In this document: positions 1 to 8,125 of the stretch, piece by piece
Layout: each line of letters starts with the position of its first letter
Numbering within the stretch: the first letter of the stretch is position 1
NCBI RefSeq assembly: GCF_015845845.1
Contig: NZ_LDIG01000159.1
Location: 101,830-165,829, forward strand
DNA from: Paenibacillus dendritiformis
GTDB taxonomy: Bacteria; Bacillota; Bacilli; Paenibacillales; Paenibacillaceae
DNA length: 64,000 nucleotides
Reading direction: 5' to 3'
The notes under the pieces: generated by a model
What the model saw: the letters and a program-made list of their open reading frames with translations, nothing else
Databases searched by the model: none
Told to the model about the DNA's origin: nothing
Position numbers and translations under genes: made by a program

Positions 1-138
1 TCCGCGCATGCCGCGCCGCGCGAGATCGAATTCAAGGATAAGCTGCCGAAGACGCGCTCAGGGAAAATTATGCGGCGTGTCTTGAAGGCATGGGAGCTGA
101 ATCTGCCGACAGGCGATTTGTCGACAATTGAAGACTGA
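1..138 (+). CDS. acsA: Acetyl-CoA synthetase, C-terminal fragment
   Basis: This is the last 45 codons of an acyl-adenylate-forming enzyme; the rest lies off the left edge. The fragment carries the A10 motif [11 protein letters not shown], whose lysine (in SGK) is the catalytic lysine that is reversibly acetylated in acetyl-CoA synthetases. The enzyme activates acetate to acetyl-CoA through acetyl-AMP. In Bacillus, acsA lies close to tyrS and rpsD, and rpsD is present about 4 kb away, which favours acsA over another acyl-CoA ligase. It ends just before a strong intrinsic terminator. Confidence 0.85.
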   Translation, partial: SAHAAPREIEFKDKLPKTRSGKIMRRVLKAWELNLPTGDLSTIED

Positions 139-153
139 TGCCGCACAGCGAAG

Positions 154-181
154 AGGAGGCCTTAGGAGGGCCTCCTTTTTT
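154..181 (+). terminator. Intrinsic terminator of acsA
   Basis: An 8-bp stem (AGGAGGCC at 154-161, GGCCTCCT at 169-176) is followed directly by a T run on the plus strand. Confidence 0.9.
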
Positions 182-192
182 GATGGCGGAGC

Positions 193-234
193 ATATAAGA
201 CAACAGCGATGGCTCAGAATGCCATCGCTGTTGT
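193..234 (-). terminator. Terminator of the PBP gene
   Basis: A perfect 14-bp inverted repeat (200-213 with 221-234, 7-nt loop) lies just past the stop of the minus-strand PBP gene. On the minus strand it is followed by CTTATAT, a moderately T-rich tail. Assignment to the PBP gene rests on position. Confidence 0.7.
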
Positions 235-266
235 TCGTTCGATCGCGCAAAGGTTCGCGCGATGCG

Positions 267-3200
267 TTATGGGTTTTTGACTTGAACGGTGGAGGTCGGG
301 CTCGATTCTCCGGCGCTGTTCACGGCCGTGACCCGGTACCATCCTGCCGGCGAGATCGTGATCAGCTCGAATTGTGCCGTCGGCGTAGTGCCGATGCGTT
401 CATACGATCCGCCGTCGGAGCTGTAGTAAATCACATACTCGCTCGGATTGTTGGACGAGGCGCTCCAGGTCAGCTTCAAGCCCATTTCCGTCAAGGAAGC
501 TTGCGGATTGCCCGGCGTGCTCGGCGGACTGTCTGCCTCATCCGGAGCATCCGTCTCCGATCCTTGATCCTGTCCGTCCTCGCCCGCGCTGCCGTCTCCC
601 GTTGAACCGGGGTTCTGCGCATCCGGGCCGTCAGTGCCGGAACCATCCGGATCAGGCTCCACGTTAGCGCCTCCCAGCGTCACGGTCTGGGATGGGGCCG
701 ATTCATTGCCGGCCACATCGACCGCCGTTACATAGTAAGCGTACTGATGCGAATTGGAGAAATACGTCTTGAACTGAGTCTCTTCTCCCGTCAGCACCGT
801 TCCTTCTTCCCGCTTGAATGGACCGCCATCCAAGGAGCGGTACAGACGATAACCGACGACATCCGCTTCACCGTTCCGCGAGAAGGAAATGCGCAGCGTC
901 GTGTCGCCCGACTCCTCCAGGCTTACGCCGGACGGCGGAGCCGGCGGTTTGCCGTCATCCTTGCGCGGATCGACCTTCGCAGGCGCGTCGGTGTTGGCGT
1001 CCTCCGGCAAATAGGAGGACAGCGAGCGCCGCTGGCTGCTGGAAGACAGATGGCCCAGCGCTTGCTTCAGCTCCTCGATCAGCTCTTGGATCGGCTTCTC
1101 GCGCTTCATGACCACTTTTTCGCGGGTCATATCGTCAGGCGTCGTATCCTGCGGGATATAATTGACACCGTCATACGTAATGTATTTCATCTTTTGCAGC
1201 GCATCTTCGGTCTCTGTCGGCACGAATTTGCGATTGAAGATATCCGTTACGTAACGGCCGGCCTGCTTCGTCAGCTCGTTCGGAAGCTTCCCGCTTAATC
1301 CGGAGACGGTCATCCGCACGATGCCGTCAGGCTGGCTGAATTTCTTCGTCTCGAACAATTCCGGCTTCAGCTTGTTCACTTCGTTCATGACTTTGGACCA
1401 GATCTGGGTTGAGCGGGAATAGGCGTCCCGATTCAATACGTGAATCTGCTGGTCATACCCGACCCATACGCCCATCGTCACGTCCGGGGTATAGCCGATG
1501 AACCAGGTGTCGGCGTAGTTCTGGGTCGAACCCGTCTTGGCGGCCACTTCCACTTGGCCGAACAGATCGAACTCGGACTGCACCCGGCGTCCGGTACCGC
1601 GCGGATCGGTAATGACGGTTTTGAGCATATCCGTCATCAGATATGCGCTTTGCTCGGACACGACCGGCTTCGGATCGACTTTGTGCTGATATATGATTTT
1701 GCCGTTCGAATCCACGATCTTGGATATCATGTACGGATCGTTATACTTCCCGCCGTTGGCGATAACACCGAATGCATTGGTAATCTCCTCAACGGTAACG
1801 CCATAGCGCAGGCCGCCGATTACCCCGGTCTGGGCGTAATAATCCTCCGGCTGAATCGTCGTGATTCCGAGCTTCTGGACGAAGTCAAGCGCCTGCTTGA
1901 CGCCCAGCTTCTCTATGTAGATCTTGAGCGCCGGCAAGTTAAGCGATTCATTGAGCGCCTTTCTAGCGGTTACGAGCCCCTGGTATCTCATATTCGCGTT
2001 GCCGGGAATATGGTAGCCCTTGGAGCCGTCCTTCAACACCATCGGCGCGTCGTCCAGGATGGAGGCCGGCTGAATCAAGCCTTGATCCAGAGCTGGCAAA
2101 TAAGCGGCCAACGGCTTCATTGTCGAGCCCGGCTGGCGCAGCATTTGCGTGGCGAAGTTCATCTGCTCCTCATAGAAATCGCGGCCTTCAATCATGCCGA
2201 GGATCGCCCCGGTATGATGATTAATCATCATCGCGGCGACTTGCTCCAAGCCCTTCGTCTCGCTGTACGGAGAGAAGTTGCTCGCGTCATTGGCTACATT
2301 TTTCATGGCCTTGTAAATCTTCTTGTCGATCGTGGTGTAGACCTTGTATCCGCCGTGGAGCAGCTGCTCCCGGGCATTCTGCAGCAATTCCGCATTCTCT
2401 CGCTTGCGCAGATCGGCCCGCGTGAATTCCGGGTACTTCTGCAGAACAAGCACTTCGGCGGCAGCCCGTTCGGCTTCCAGCATCAGGTATGGATAGATCG
2501 CATATGCCTTCGCATTTGGCTTGGCGATGGAGCCCCGGATGTCAAATGCCAATGCTTCGTCATATTGCTGCTGCGTAATTTTATGCTCCTCGAGCATGCG
2601 TTTCAGAACCAGCTTCTGGCGCTTGATGGCTCTTTCGATGCCTTCCTCATTGATTTCTCCTTTGCCCGTGAAGGCGGAGTAGGCGGAAGGGAGCTGGGGA
2701 AGACCGGCCAAATACGCCGATTGGGCGATATTCAGCTTATCAAGCTTGTCGATATTGAAGATTCCTTTGGCCGCTGCCTTGATGCCGTACAGATTATAAC
2801 CGCTCGAGCCGTTGCCGAACGAAACCTTGTTCAAGTAGGCGGTCAATATTTCTTCCTTCGACAGCATGCGCTCGATGCGCAGAGAGAGAAAGATCTCTTT
2901 GGCTTTCCGGCTGTCGGTTCGATCCAAGGTCAAAAACACTTGTCTCGCCAACTGCTGGGTCAGGGTGCTCCCGCCTGTCTGCACCGGCTTATTCAGCACT
3001 TTTTGCATAACAGCCCGGGACAGGCCCCGGATATCAATGCCCATATGCTCGAAAAAACGGTTGTCTTCCGTTGCGATAAGCGCGTCGATAACGGTCTGCG
3101 GAATCTCGTCCATCGTAACCGGCCGCCTGTCTTCATCGGTGCGAAGCTGGCCGATAGGAGAGCCGTCATTAAAATATACAAAACCTGTGAATGCATTTTC

Positions 3201-3407
3201 CTGAATCTTCTGCTCGATGTATTCCCGGGAACGAATCGGTTCATCCTTCACAAGGGAAGTGACGTAGCCGATGCCAGCACCGCCTACGAATAAGCAACAT
3301 AGAATACCGAGCAGCATGAGCCACTTCGTGACGGTCCAGATTCGACGTCCAACCGACTTTTTCGGCCTCGGCTTGTCGTCCTTTTCCGTCAGTTTCTCAT
3401 CTACCAT
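267..3407 (-). CDS. Class A penicillin-binding protein (PBP1A family) with two C-terminal FnIII domains
   Basis: A bifunctional peptidoglycan synthase of 1046 residues, anchored in the membrane and acting outside the cell. A basic cytoplasmic tail is followed by one membrane helix (about 29-50). The GT51 glycosyltransferase domain follows, with EDNRFFEH (catalytic Glu114) and GGSTLTQQLARQ. The transpeptidase domain has STMK (Ser428), SLN (488-490) and KTG (624-626). All catalytic motifs are intact. The C-terminus has an FnIII-like domain (about 835-920), an acidic Gly/Asp/Ser linker, and a second FnIII-like domain (about 962-1046). The start ATG has AAGGAGG about 9 bases upstream; an ATG just before it is out of frame. 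The gene is monocistronic. Confidence 0.93.
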   Translation of the reverse strand: MVDEKLTEKDDKPRPKKSVGRRIWTVTKWLMLLGILCCLFVGGAGIGYVTSLVKDEPIRSREYIEQKIQENAFTGFVYFNDGSPIGQLRTDEDRRPVTMDEIPQTVIDALIATEDNRFFEHMGIDIRGLSRAVMQKVLNKPVQTGGSTLTQQLARQVFLTLDRTDSRKAKEIFLSLRIERMLSKEEILTAYLNKVSFGNGSSGYNLYGIKAAAKGIFNIDKLDKLNIAQSAYLAGLPQLPSAYSAFTGKGEINEEGIERAIKRQKLVLKRMLEEHKITQQQYDEALAFDIRGSIAKPNAKAYAIYPYLMLEAERAAAEVLVLQKYPEFTRADLRKRENAELLQNAREQLLHGGYKVYTTIDKKIYKAMKNVANDASNFSPYSETKGLEQVAAMMINHHTGAILGMIEGRDFYEEQMNFATQMLRQPGSTMKPLAAYLPALDQGLIQPASILDDAPMVLKDGSKGYHIPGNANMRYQGLVTARKALNESLNLPALKIYIEKLGVKQALDFVQKLGITTIQPEDYYAQTGVIGGLRYGVTVEEITNAFGVIANGGKYNDPYMISKIVDSNGKIIYQHKVDPKPVVSEQSAYLMTDMLKTVITDPRGTGRRVQSEFDLFGQVEVAAKTGSTQNYADTWFIGYTPDVTMGVWVGYDQQIHVLNRDAYSRSTQIWSKVMNEVNKLKPELFETKKFSQPDGIVRMTVSGLSGKLPNELTKQAGRYVTDIFNRKFVPTETEDALQKMKYITYDGVNYIPQDTTPDDMTREKVVMKREKPIQELIEELKQALGHLSSSSQRRSLSSYLPEDANTDAPAKVDPRKDDGKPPAPPSGVSLEESGDTTLRISFSRNGEADVVGYRLYRSLDGGPFKREEGTVLTGEETQFKTYFSNSHQYAYYVTAVDVAGNESAPSQTVTLGGANVEPDPDGSGTDGPDAQNPGSTGDGSAGEDGQDQGSETDAPDEADSPPSTPGNPQASLTEMGLKLTWSASSNNPSEYVIYYSSDGGSYERIGTTPTAQFELITISPAGWYRVTAVNSAGESSPTSTVQVKNP

Positions 3408-3440
3408 GCATTTTTTCCTCCTTATATTGCAGCGCTTTCC

Positions 3441-3449
3441 ATTATACCA
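3441..3449 (-). promoter_or_regulatory. Extended -10 promoter for the PBP gene
   Basis: The minus strand reads TGGTATAAT, a consensus -10 with the TGn extension, about 35 bases upstream of the start codon. No convincing -35 is visible at 16-18 bases, as is usual for extended -10 promoters. Confidence 0.6.
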
Positions 3450-3530
3450 TAAAAGTTGATTTGGTAGATGTTACTTTCCTTAGCAACTTACAAAATGAAT
3501 GCAGGCAAGAGGAAGGCGAAGCAAATGATT

Positions 3531-3559
3531 TTGACGACCGGGATCGGTTGTGTTATTAG
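3531..3559 (+). promoter_or_regulatory. Promoter of the orphan T-box leader
   Basis: TTGACG (3531-3536) is separated by 17 bases from TATTAG (3554-3559). Transcription would begin near 3566, just before the T-box stem I. It reads rightwards, towards the antisense strand of rpsD. Confidence 0.5.
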
Positions 3560-3565
3560 TTAATT

Positions 3566-3868
3566 TATCTCGCCAAAACACGAATATGATAAAACGATGA
3601 CAGAATCAGTAGATGGCCGGCATTGTATAAGCCAGAGAGCCGGTAGGTGGCGCGAATCGGCCGATGCGGACATTGAACTATTGAATTACAGTCTGTAGCA
3701 TGAAATCAAAATCGATGACCGAATGCCGGGCTGGCGCTTGGCGATGGAGATGCCGTACAAGCAGGCAAGCGCAAATTCACCAAAGCAAGGCTTAGATAAA
3801 CAGGTAAGCATTTGCACAAGAAACCTCCGGCCCCGCGATGAGAGTAGCGTTGGAGGCTTTTTTCTTAA
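3566..3868 (+). promoter_or_regulatory. T-box leader with tyrosine specifier, no tyrS downstream
   Basis: Stem I is recognisable. A lower helix ACAGA (3600-3604)/TCTGT (3692-3696) encloses a specifier loop with AGTA (3608-3611) on one side and GAA-T-TAC-A on the other. The specifier triplet is TAC (Tyr, 3687-3689). The helix above pairs GATGG (3612-3616) with CTATT (3678-3682). The conserved GAGAG...GGTGGCGCGAA segment lies at 3634-3656. Towards the 3' end, CCGGCCCCGCG (3828-3838) resembles the T-box bulge, but the normally invariant TGGnACC part is altered. It sits between CCTCC (3825-3829) and GGAGG, followed by six T (about 3862-3867). No aminoacyl-tRNA synthetase follows on this strand; the next thing read is the antisense of rpsD. 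In Bacillus, tyrS occupies this place. Confidence 0.7.
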
Positions 3869-4004
3869 TCCTCCAAGGAATGAGGTTCCCATCTTCTATA
3901 GGTTAGGCGCAATCCTGCGTTTATACAGTATTTTCTGCCTGCCGGGATCATTTTAGATGAATTGATGCGGCTTCGATGGGCAAATCCGCAGCGCCAAGAA
4001 AAAA

Positions 4005-4042
4005 AGACAACAAAAAATCGCCGTCCATACGGAACGGCGATT
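4005..4042 (-). terminator. Intrinsic terminator of rpsD
   Basis: On the minus strand a 9-bp stem (4034-4042 with 4016-4024) is followed by a T-rich tract. It lies just after the rpsD stop. Confidence 0.9.
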
Positions 4043-4063
4043 CGCTGCCTCAAGATGAGAATC

Positions 4064-4666
4064 TTAACGGCTGTAGAACTCGACGATTTGCTTCTCGTCG
4101 ATCTCTTGGGACAATTCTCCGCGCTCTGGCAGGCGGATGTACTTGCCTTCAAGAGCAGCTTCGTTGAATTCCAAGTAGTTCGGAAGGTGATGACGGCCTT
4201 CCATCGCTTCTTTGATTACTTTCAGGCCGCGGCTTCTCTCGCGAAGACCGATAACGTCGCCTGGAGTAACAATGTAGGATGGGATATCGACTTTCTTGCC
4301 ATTCACCGTAACGTGGCCGTGAGCAACCAATTGGCGCGCGCCTGCGCGGGAATTCGAGAACCCGAGGCGGTATACCAGGTTGTCCAGACGGCTCTCCAGC
4401 AGGAACATGAAGTTCTCACCGGCGATGCCTTGCATTTTCGTTGCACGGTCGAACAAGGTGCGGAATTGCTTCTCGCCCAAGCCGTACATGTGGCGAAGCT
4501 TTTGCTTCTCTTGCAATTGAACAGCGTAGCCGCTCAATTTTTTGCGCATTCCCGGACCATGTTGTCCTGGAGGATAAGCGCGGTTTTTCAATTCTTTGCC
4601 TGTGCCGCTCAGAGAGATGCCGAGACGGCGGCTCAATTTGAACTTAGGACCTGTGTAACGTGCCAT
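4064..4666 (-). CDS. rpsD: 30S ribosomal protein S4
   Basis: S4 binds 16S rRNA early in small-subunit assembly. The 200-residue product begins [16 protein letters not shown] and has the S4 RNA-binding domain ([12 protein letters not shown]...[14 protein letters not shown]). Length and ends match the Firmicute family without gaps. The segment CRLG-type zinc cysteines seen in some S4 proteins are absent, so this is the zinc-free form. It is monocistronic with its own promoter and terminator, as in Bacillus, where S4 represses its own synthesis through the leader. AAGGAG lies 12 bases before the ATG, rather far. Confidence 0.98.
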   Translation of the reverse strand: MARYTGPKFKLSRRLGISLSGTGKELKNRAYPPGQHGPGMRKKLSGYAVQLQEKQKLRHMYGLGEKQFRTLFDRATKMQGIAGENFMFLLESRLDNLVYRLGFSNSRAGARQLVAHGHVTVNGKKVDIPSYIVTPGDVIGLRERSRGLKVIKEAMEGRHHLPNYLEFNEAALEGKYIRLPERGELSQEIDEKQIVEFYSR

Positions 4667-4868
4667 ATGAAAGTTGACTCCTTCTCAAACGAAATGTTAG
4701 ATAATGGGTCGCTTTGCGCCGATTCCCATCCTTATGCTGATATATGGATCAGCTCCGGCCCGGGGTTTCAGCCGCTGCCCGTCCGGCGATGGAAATACGT
4801 GAGGGTGACACAACAGTTCTCCCCTTATACATCTAACAATTCTATAAGATCGTTGGGCCGAATGTCAA
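4667..4868 (-). promoter_or_regulatory. rpsD promoter and about 168-nt leader
   Basis: On the minus strand TTGACA (4868-4863) is followed after 16 bases by TATAGA (4846-4841). The transcript would carry a leader of about 168 nt before the rpsD ATG. A leader of this length is where S4 autoregulation would be expected (family knowledge). I have not folded it, so no specific S4-binding structure is claimed. The remaining 4869-5083 holds only the upstream region of the divergent gene. Confidence 0.65.
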
Positions 4869-5083
4869 GACGGTATGCGGCAAATCTCGCGCTTTTCAAT
4901 ATTTCTCGCTTATCATAGAAAAGCGGCAACCATTCGACAAGATGCGGCTTACAAAACAGTAGATCTTTCGACATAGTTCTTATGGCCTAAAAAGCTTTTA
5001 AAGGTTGTGTGGAAGTAGTACATTTTAGTAGAAAAATATTGTATGATAGTAGGAGACCACCCTTTATATAGAAGGAGAAGAGC

Positions 5084-7042
5084 ATGACGGAACGTCTAGT
5101 CCATCACCAGCCAATCGAATCGGACAAGAAGGTTGCAGGGACGAACGATCCAGTTCCGGACGGAACCTGGGATCCGCAGCCTCTGCCACGGGACAGCTGG
5201 GTGCTGCAGCGGGATGTGAACGTTCACGACTTCCCTTATTTGCAGCCGCTTCTGCAAGCCGCCTGCAAGGAATGGACGGAAGAGCTGCCTGCCCGCGCCT
5301 GTGTCCTGCGAGGCCGCTTGGCGTTAGTCGACTATGCGGGCGAGTGGATGGCGGGCGACCCCGAATTAGCCGGCGACGCTGCAAGCAATCGTGCGGCCGC
5401 AGCCGCGCTCCAGGAACGCAAGCTGGCCGTTCAGGCGGGATTCGGCTTTTTCTATGCCGCCTGTCCGCTTCTGAACAAGCGGGATGAGAGCTTCGCGGCG
5501 GTCGTGTGCCGATTGGACGGGGAACCGGATGAATCGTTCTCCGCAGGCATGGAGGCATGGGTTTATGGACTTCGAACGCATTTTTACCGGCAATTCGAGC
5601 TGGTCTTTGTGGACGAGCTGGCGCGATCGCTGAGAACGGCCGAACGGGAGCTGAAGCGCCGCGATGTGCTGCATGGGGCTATCCGGCATATGCATGACCG
5701 CATCAATGTCGATTCCGTATTGTCCCAGATCATGTCCAGTGTCGAGCAGCTTGTACCGGAAGCGCGTATCGAGGTCTTTTTGTCGCAGGATCACACCAGT
5801 TCGAATCCGAAGGTGAAGCCTTTGCTGTTCCAGCCGGGAAACGACGGCGTCGTGCGTCAAGCCTTCATGAAGGGAGAAGTATGTTATGAACGTGACGGAG
5901 CGGACAGCGATACGGAAGTAGGGTTTGCGCTGTGCGGCAAGCAGGGAGCCTATGGCGTCATTAAGGTCAGCTTCCCCGGAATGGCGCCGGATCCTTCCGA
6001 TGTGCAGCTTATTCAGCTTATTGTGGAGACGGCCGGCACGGCCTTCGAGAATGCCCGTCTTCACGAGCAGGCGAATGAAGTCATACAGGAGCTGCGGTTC
6101 ATCAATGACTTGACGAAGCGCATCAATCAGAGCTTGCGGCTGCGGGATGTGTTCCATGACGCGACCCACGAGCTGCTGCGCGTGTTTCGGGCCGACTTTT
6201 GCATGCTCCTTCAATTGAACGAGGAACGGCAGTGCTATGAAGTGGTGTCCTGCAACATGGACGAATTCGATGATGCGTATCTGTGCTTCGAGGAAGGATT
6301 GTTCGGTCATATGTATTTGGAAAAGGAGCCCGTCATCGTATCCGATATTGCGGTGGACGTGCCCGCTTCCATGCAGTTTTTCGAGAAGCTGAATTATCAT
6401 TCCGTCATCGCCGCGCCCTTATTCGGCAGCGGGGAGATGGTGGGCATTGTCGTTCTTGCCGATCGGCGCAAGCAATTCTTCACTTACGACAATTTCAAGC
6501 TGCTGCAGATGCTGGCTACCCACATCGGATTGGCGATTGCGAATGCGGCGCTCCATAGCAGGGTCAAGCATCTCGCCAACAAAGATCAGTTGACCGGGTT
6601 GTATGCGCGCCATTATTTGGACAAGCAGATCCAGCGCCAGCAAAAGAACGATTTCTGCGGTTCGCTTATCGTCGTGGACATCGATTATTTCAAGCAAATC
6701 AATGACCGTTACGGCCATCAGGTGGGCGATAAAATATTGAATCAGGTCAGTCAAATTATACGGAGTTCGATACGCGAATCCGATATCGCGGCCCGTTGGG
6801 GCGGCGAGGAGCTGGCGGTCTATTTCCCGCAGCTCAGCATCAGCCAGACGATCCGGATTGCGGAACGGATTCGGACCCGGGTAGCCAACGAGACGGAACC
6901 GCAGGTCACCGTCTCCTGCGGCATTGCCGACTGGAGCTGGCAGGACGATGTGGTCAGTGTCGAATCGCTGTTCTACCGTGCCGATATGGCGCTCTATGAA
7001 GCGAAGGACAGCGGCCGCAATCAGATCCGCATCAGCACCTAG
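5084..7042 (+). CDS. Diguanylate cyclase with GAF domains (DgcP/YtrP-like)
   Basis: Synthesises cyclic di-GMP from two GTP. The 652-residue protein has no membrane segment. An N-terminal region of unclear fold (1-170) is followed by two GAF-like sensory regions (about 190-330 and 340-490) and a GGDEF domain (about 495-652). The active-site signature is GGEEL (573-577), a normal variant of GGDEF. RESD (564-567) sits five residues before it, at the RxxD inhibitory I-site, so product inhibition is likely. In B. subtilis the cyclase gene dgcP (ytrP) also neighbours rpsD, supporting orthology. AAGGAG is 9 bases before the ATG; TATGAT at 5043-5048 is a plausible -10. Confidence 0.9.
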   Translation: MTERLVHHQPIESDKKVAGTNDPVPDGTWDPQPLPRDSWVLQRDVNVHDFPYLQPLLQAACKEWTEELPARACVLRGRLALVDYAGEWMAGDPELAGDAASNRAAAAALQERKLAVQAGFGFFYAACPLLNKRDESFAAVVCRLDGEPDESFSAGMEAWVYGLRTHFYRQFELVFVDELARSLRTAERELKRRDVLHGAIRHMHDRINVDSVLSQIMSSVEQLVPEARIEVFLSQDHTSSNPKVKPLLFQPGNDGVVRQAFMKGEVCYERDGADSDTEVGFALCGKQGAYGVIKVSFPGMAPDPSDVQLIQLIVETAGTAFENARLHEQANEVIQELRFINDLTKRINQSLRLRDVFHDATHELLRVFRADFCMLLQLNEERQCYEVVSCNMDEFDDAYLCFEEGLFGHMYLEKEPVIVSDIAVDVPASMQFFEKLNYHSVIAAPLFGSGEMVGIVVLADRRKQFFTYDNFKLLQMLATHIGLAIANAALHSRVKHLANKDQLTGLYARHYLDKQIQRQQKNDFCGSLIVVDIDYFKQINDRYGHQVGDKILNQVSQIIRSSIRESDIAARWGGEELAVYFPQLSISQTIRIAERIRTRVANETEPQVTVSCGIADWSWQDDVVSVESLFYRADMALYEAKDSGRNQIRIST

Positions 7043-7091
7043 CATACGTGCTGCCTGATGAATAATCCCAATTCAAGCGTGAGACGATAGA

Positions 7092-7120
7092 AGAGATGGG
7101 CCATCAATGCCCATCTCTTT
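7092..7120 (+). terminator. Intrinsic terminator of the diguanylate cyclase gene
   Basis: A 10-bp stem (AGAGATGGGC at 7092-7101, its complement at 7109-7118) is followed by TTCTATTT. Confidence 0.85.
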
Positions 7121-7198
7121 CTATTTCGGTAAATCGCCTCCTTTTTTTTAGGGGTATTTGCAAATTTTTATGGCGATAAAAGAAGGGGAGGATTCGTT

Positions 7199-7993
7199 AT
7201 GGGCGGGACGATGGGCCGGGGGCGAAGTTGCGCCTTGCTGTCCGCTGTGTTAGCCGCATTCGTTATTCTGCTTCATGGGTGCGGAGTAACCGCCAATCCC
7301 GATGACATGCTGAACCGTGCCTTAAGCGGAATCGGGGGCCAGGATCAGGTGCGGTTCGAAGGCTTGGCCGAGATCCGCGTCGGCGAGGACATGCTGTTGA
7401 CCAAGCAATTCCGGTATGAAGGAGAGATGAAGCAGCACAAAGGCGTCCATATGAAGCTGAGCGCCGACATGGATCAGCGGACGACCGCCAAGCGCTGGAA
7501 TCCGGTAGCGCAGATGGAGCAATTGCTGCGAATGGCGAATAAGCAGGTATCCTTCGTGCCTCAAGCGGACGCGCTTGCCGGGGCGAAGGGAACCGGACAG
7601 GAGAACAAGACGGAGCAAGAAGAAAGAGATCTGGTACCGCTGCAAGTCACATTGTCCAACGAGGGAGCGAAGCGACTCTATATCAACCAGTTGGAGGAGG
7701 ATTATAAACGGATCATTATTCCTTCGGAGCCGTACCAGAAAATACGCCGATCGCTGAGCGAGCAGGAACGGAACAAATTGGATGCGGAGCTGAAGGCGAT
7801 CGTGGACCGCAGCCGGGCCGACCTGGATCAAAAGCTGAAGGACGCCAGCATCGCCGGACGTTACGTCGTCTGGGTGGAACGGCGCCATTCCCTGCCTGTC
7901 ATCCTGGAAGGATGGTTAACGGCCGGCTACAATGACAACGGCAAGGAACGCCGGGAGACCGTTCATACGAAGACGCGGTTCTCTTATAAGTGA
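7199..7993 (+). CDS. Predicted lipoprotein of unknown function
   Basis: A 264-residue protein with a type II signal peptide: hydrophobic stretch 12-25 and lipobox LHGC, giving a lipid-modified Cys28. It should be anchored to the outer face of the membrane. The mature part is charged and rich in Glu, Gln and Lys. It resembles the beta-rich lipoprotein-carrier type of fold only loosely (FEGLAEIRVG..., FRYEGEMKQH), and I recognise no family with confidence. AGGGGAGG precedes the ATG. A second in-frame ATG lies four codons on. It has its own space between two terminated genes and is probably monocistronic. Confidence 0.75.
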   Translation: MGGTMGRGRSCALLSAVLAAFVILLHGCGVTANPDDMLNRALSGIGGQDQVRFEGLAEIRVGEDMLLTKQFRYEGEMKQHKGVHMKLSADMDQRTTAKRWNPVAQMEQLLRMANKQVSFVPQADALAGAKGTGQENKTEQEERDLVPLQVTLSNEGAKRLYINQLEEDYKRIIIPSEPYQKIRRSLSEQERNKLDAELKAIVDRSRADLDQKLKDASIAGRYVVWVERRHSLPVILEGWLTAGYNDNGKERRETVHTKTRFSYK

Positions 7994-8050
7994 GCCCGCA
8001 GCACCCCGAGGCTTCCGGCCGATCCGCTGGCCGCCAATCGCGAGCCGGCG

Positions 8051-8079
8051 CTGACTTCGATAACCGCTCATGTTACAAT
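8051..8079 (+). promoter_or_regulatory. Promoter of the aminopeptidase gene
   Basis: CTGACT (8051-8056), a 17-base spacer, and TACAAT (8074-8079), 46 bases before the start codon. Confidence 0.6.
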
Positions 8080-8125
8080 GGGTAAGGTTTCACCAATTTA
8101 TCGGCCGACCGAGGAGGAACATGAC

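Noticed and set aside
1440..3293. Plus-strand open frame of 617 codons
   Set aside because: It lies wholly antisense to the PBP gene, which has intact motifs and a ribosome site; the product has no recognisable features.
3686..3956. Small open frames on both strands between the PBP gene and rpsD
   Set aside because: They overlap the T-box leader and lack ribosome sites; the conserved RNA structure explains the sequence.
3962..4918. Plus-strand open frame of 318 codons
   Set aside because: Antisense shadow of rpsD; not a tyrS remnant and without a ribosome site.
5366..6400. Minus-strand open frame of 344 codons
   Set aside because: Antisense to the diguanylate cyclase; composition is typical of GC-rich shadow frames.
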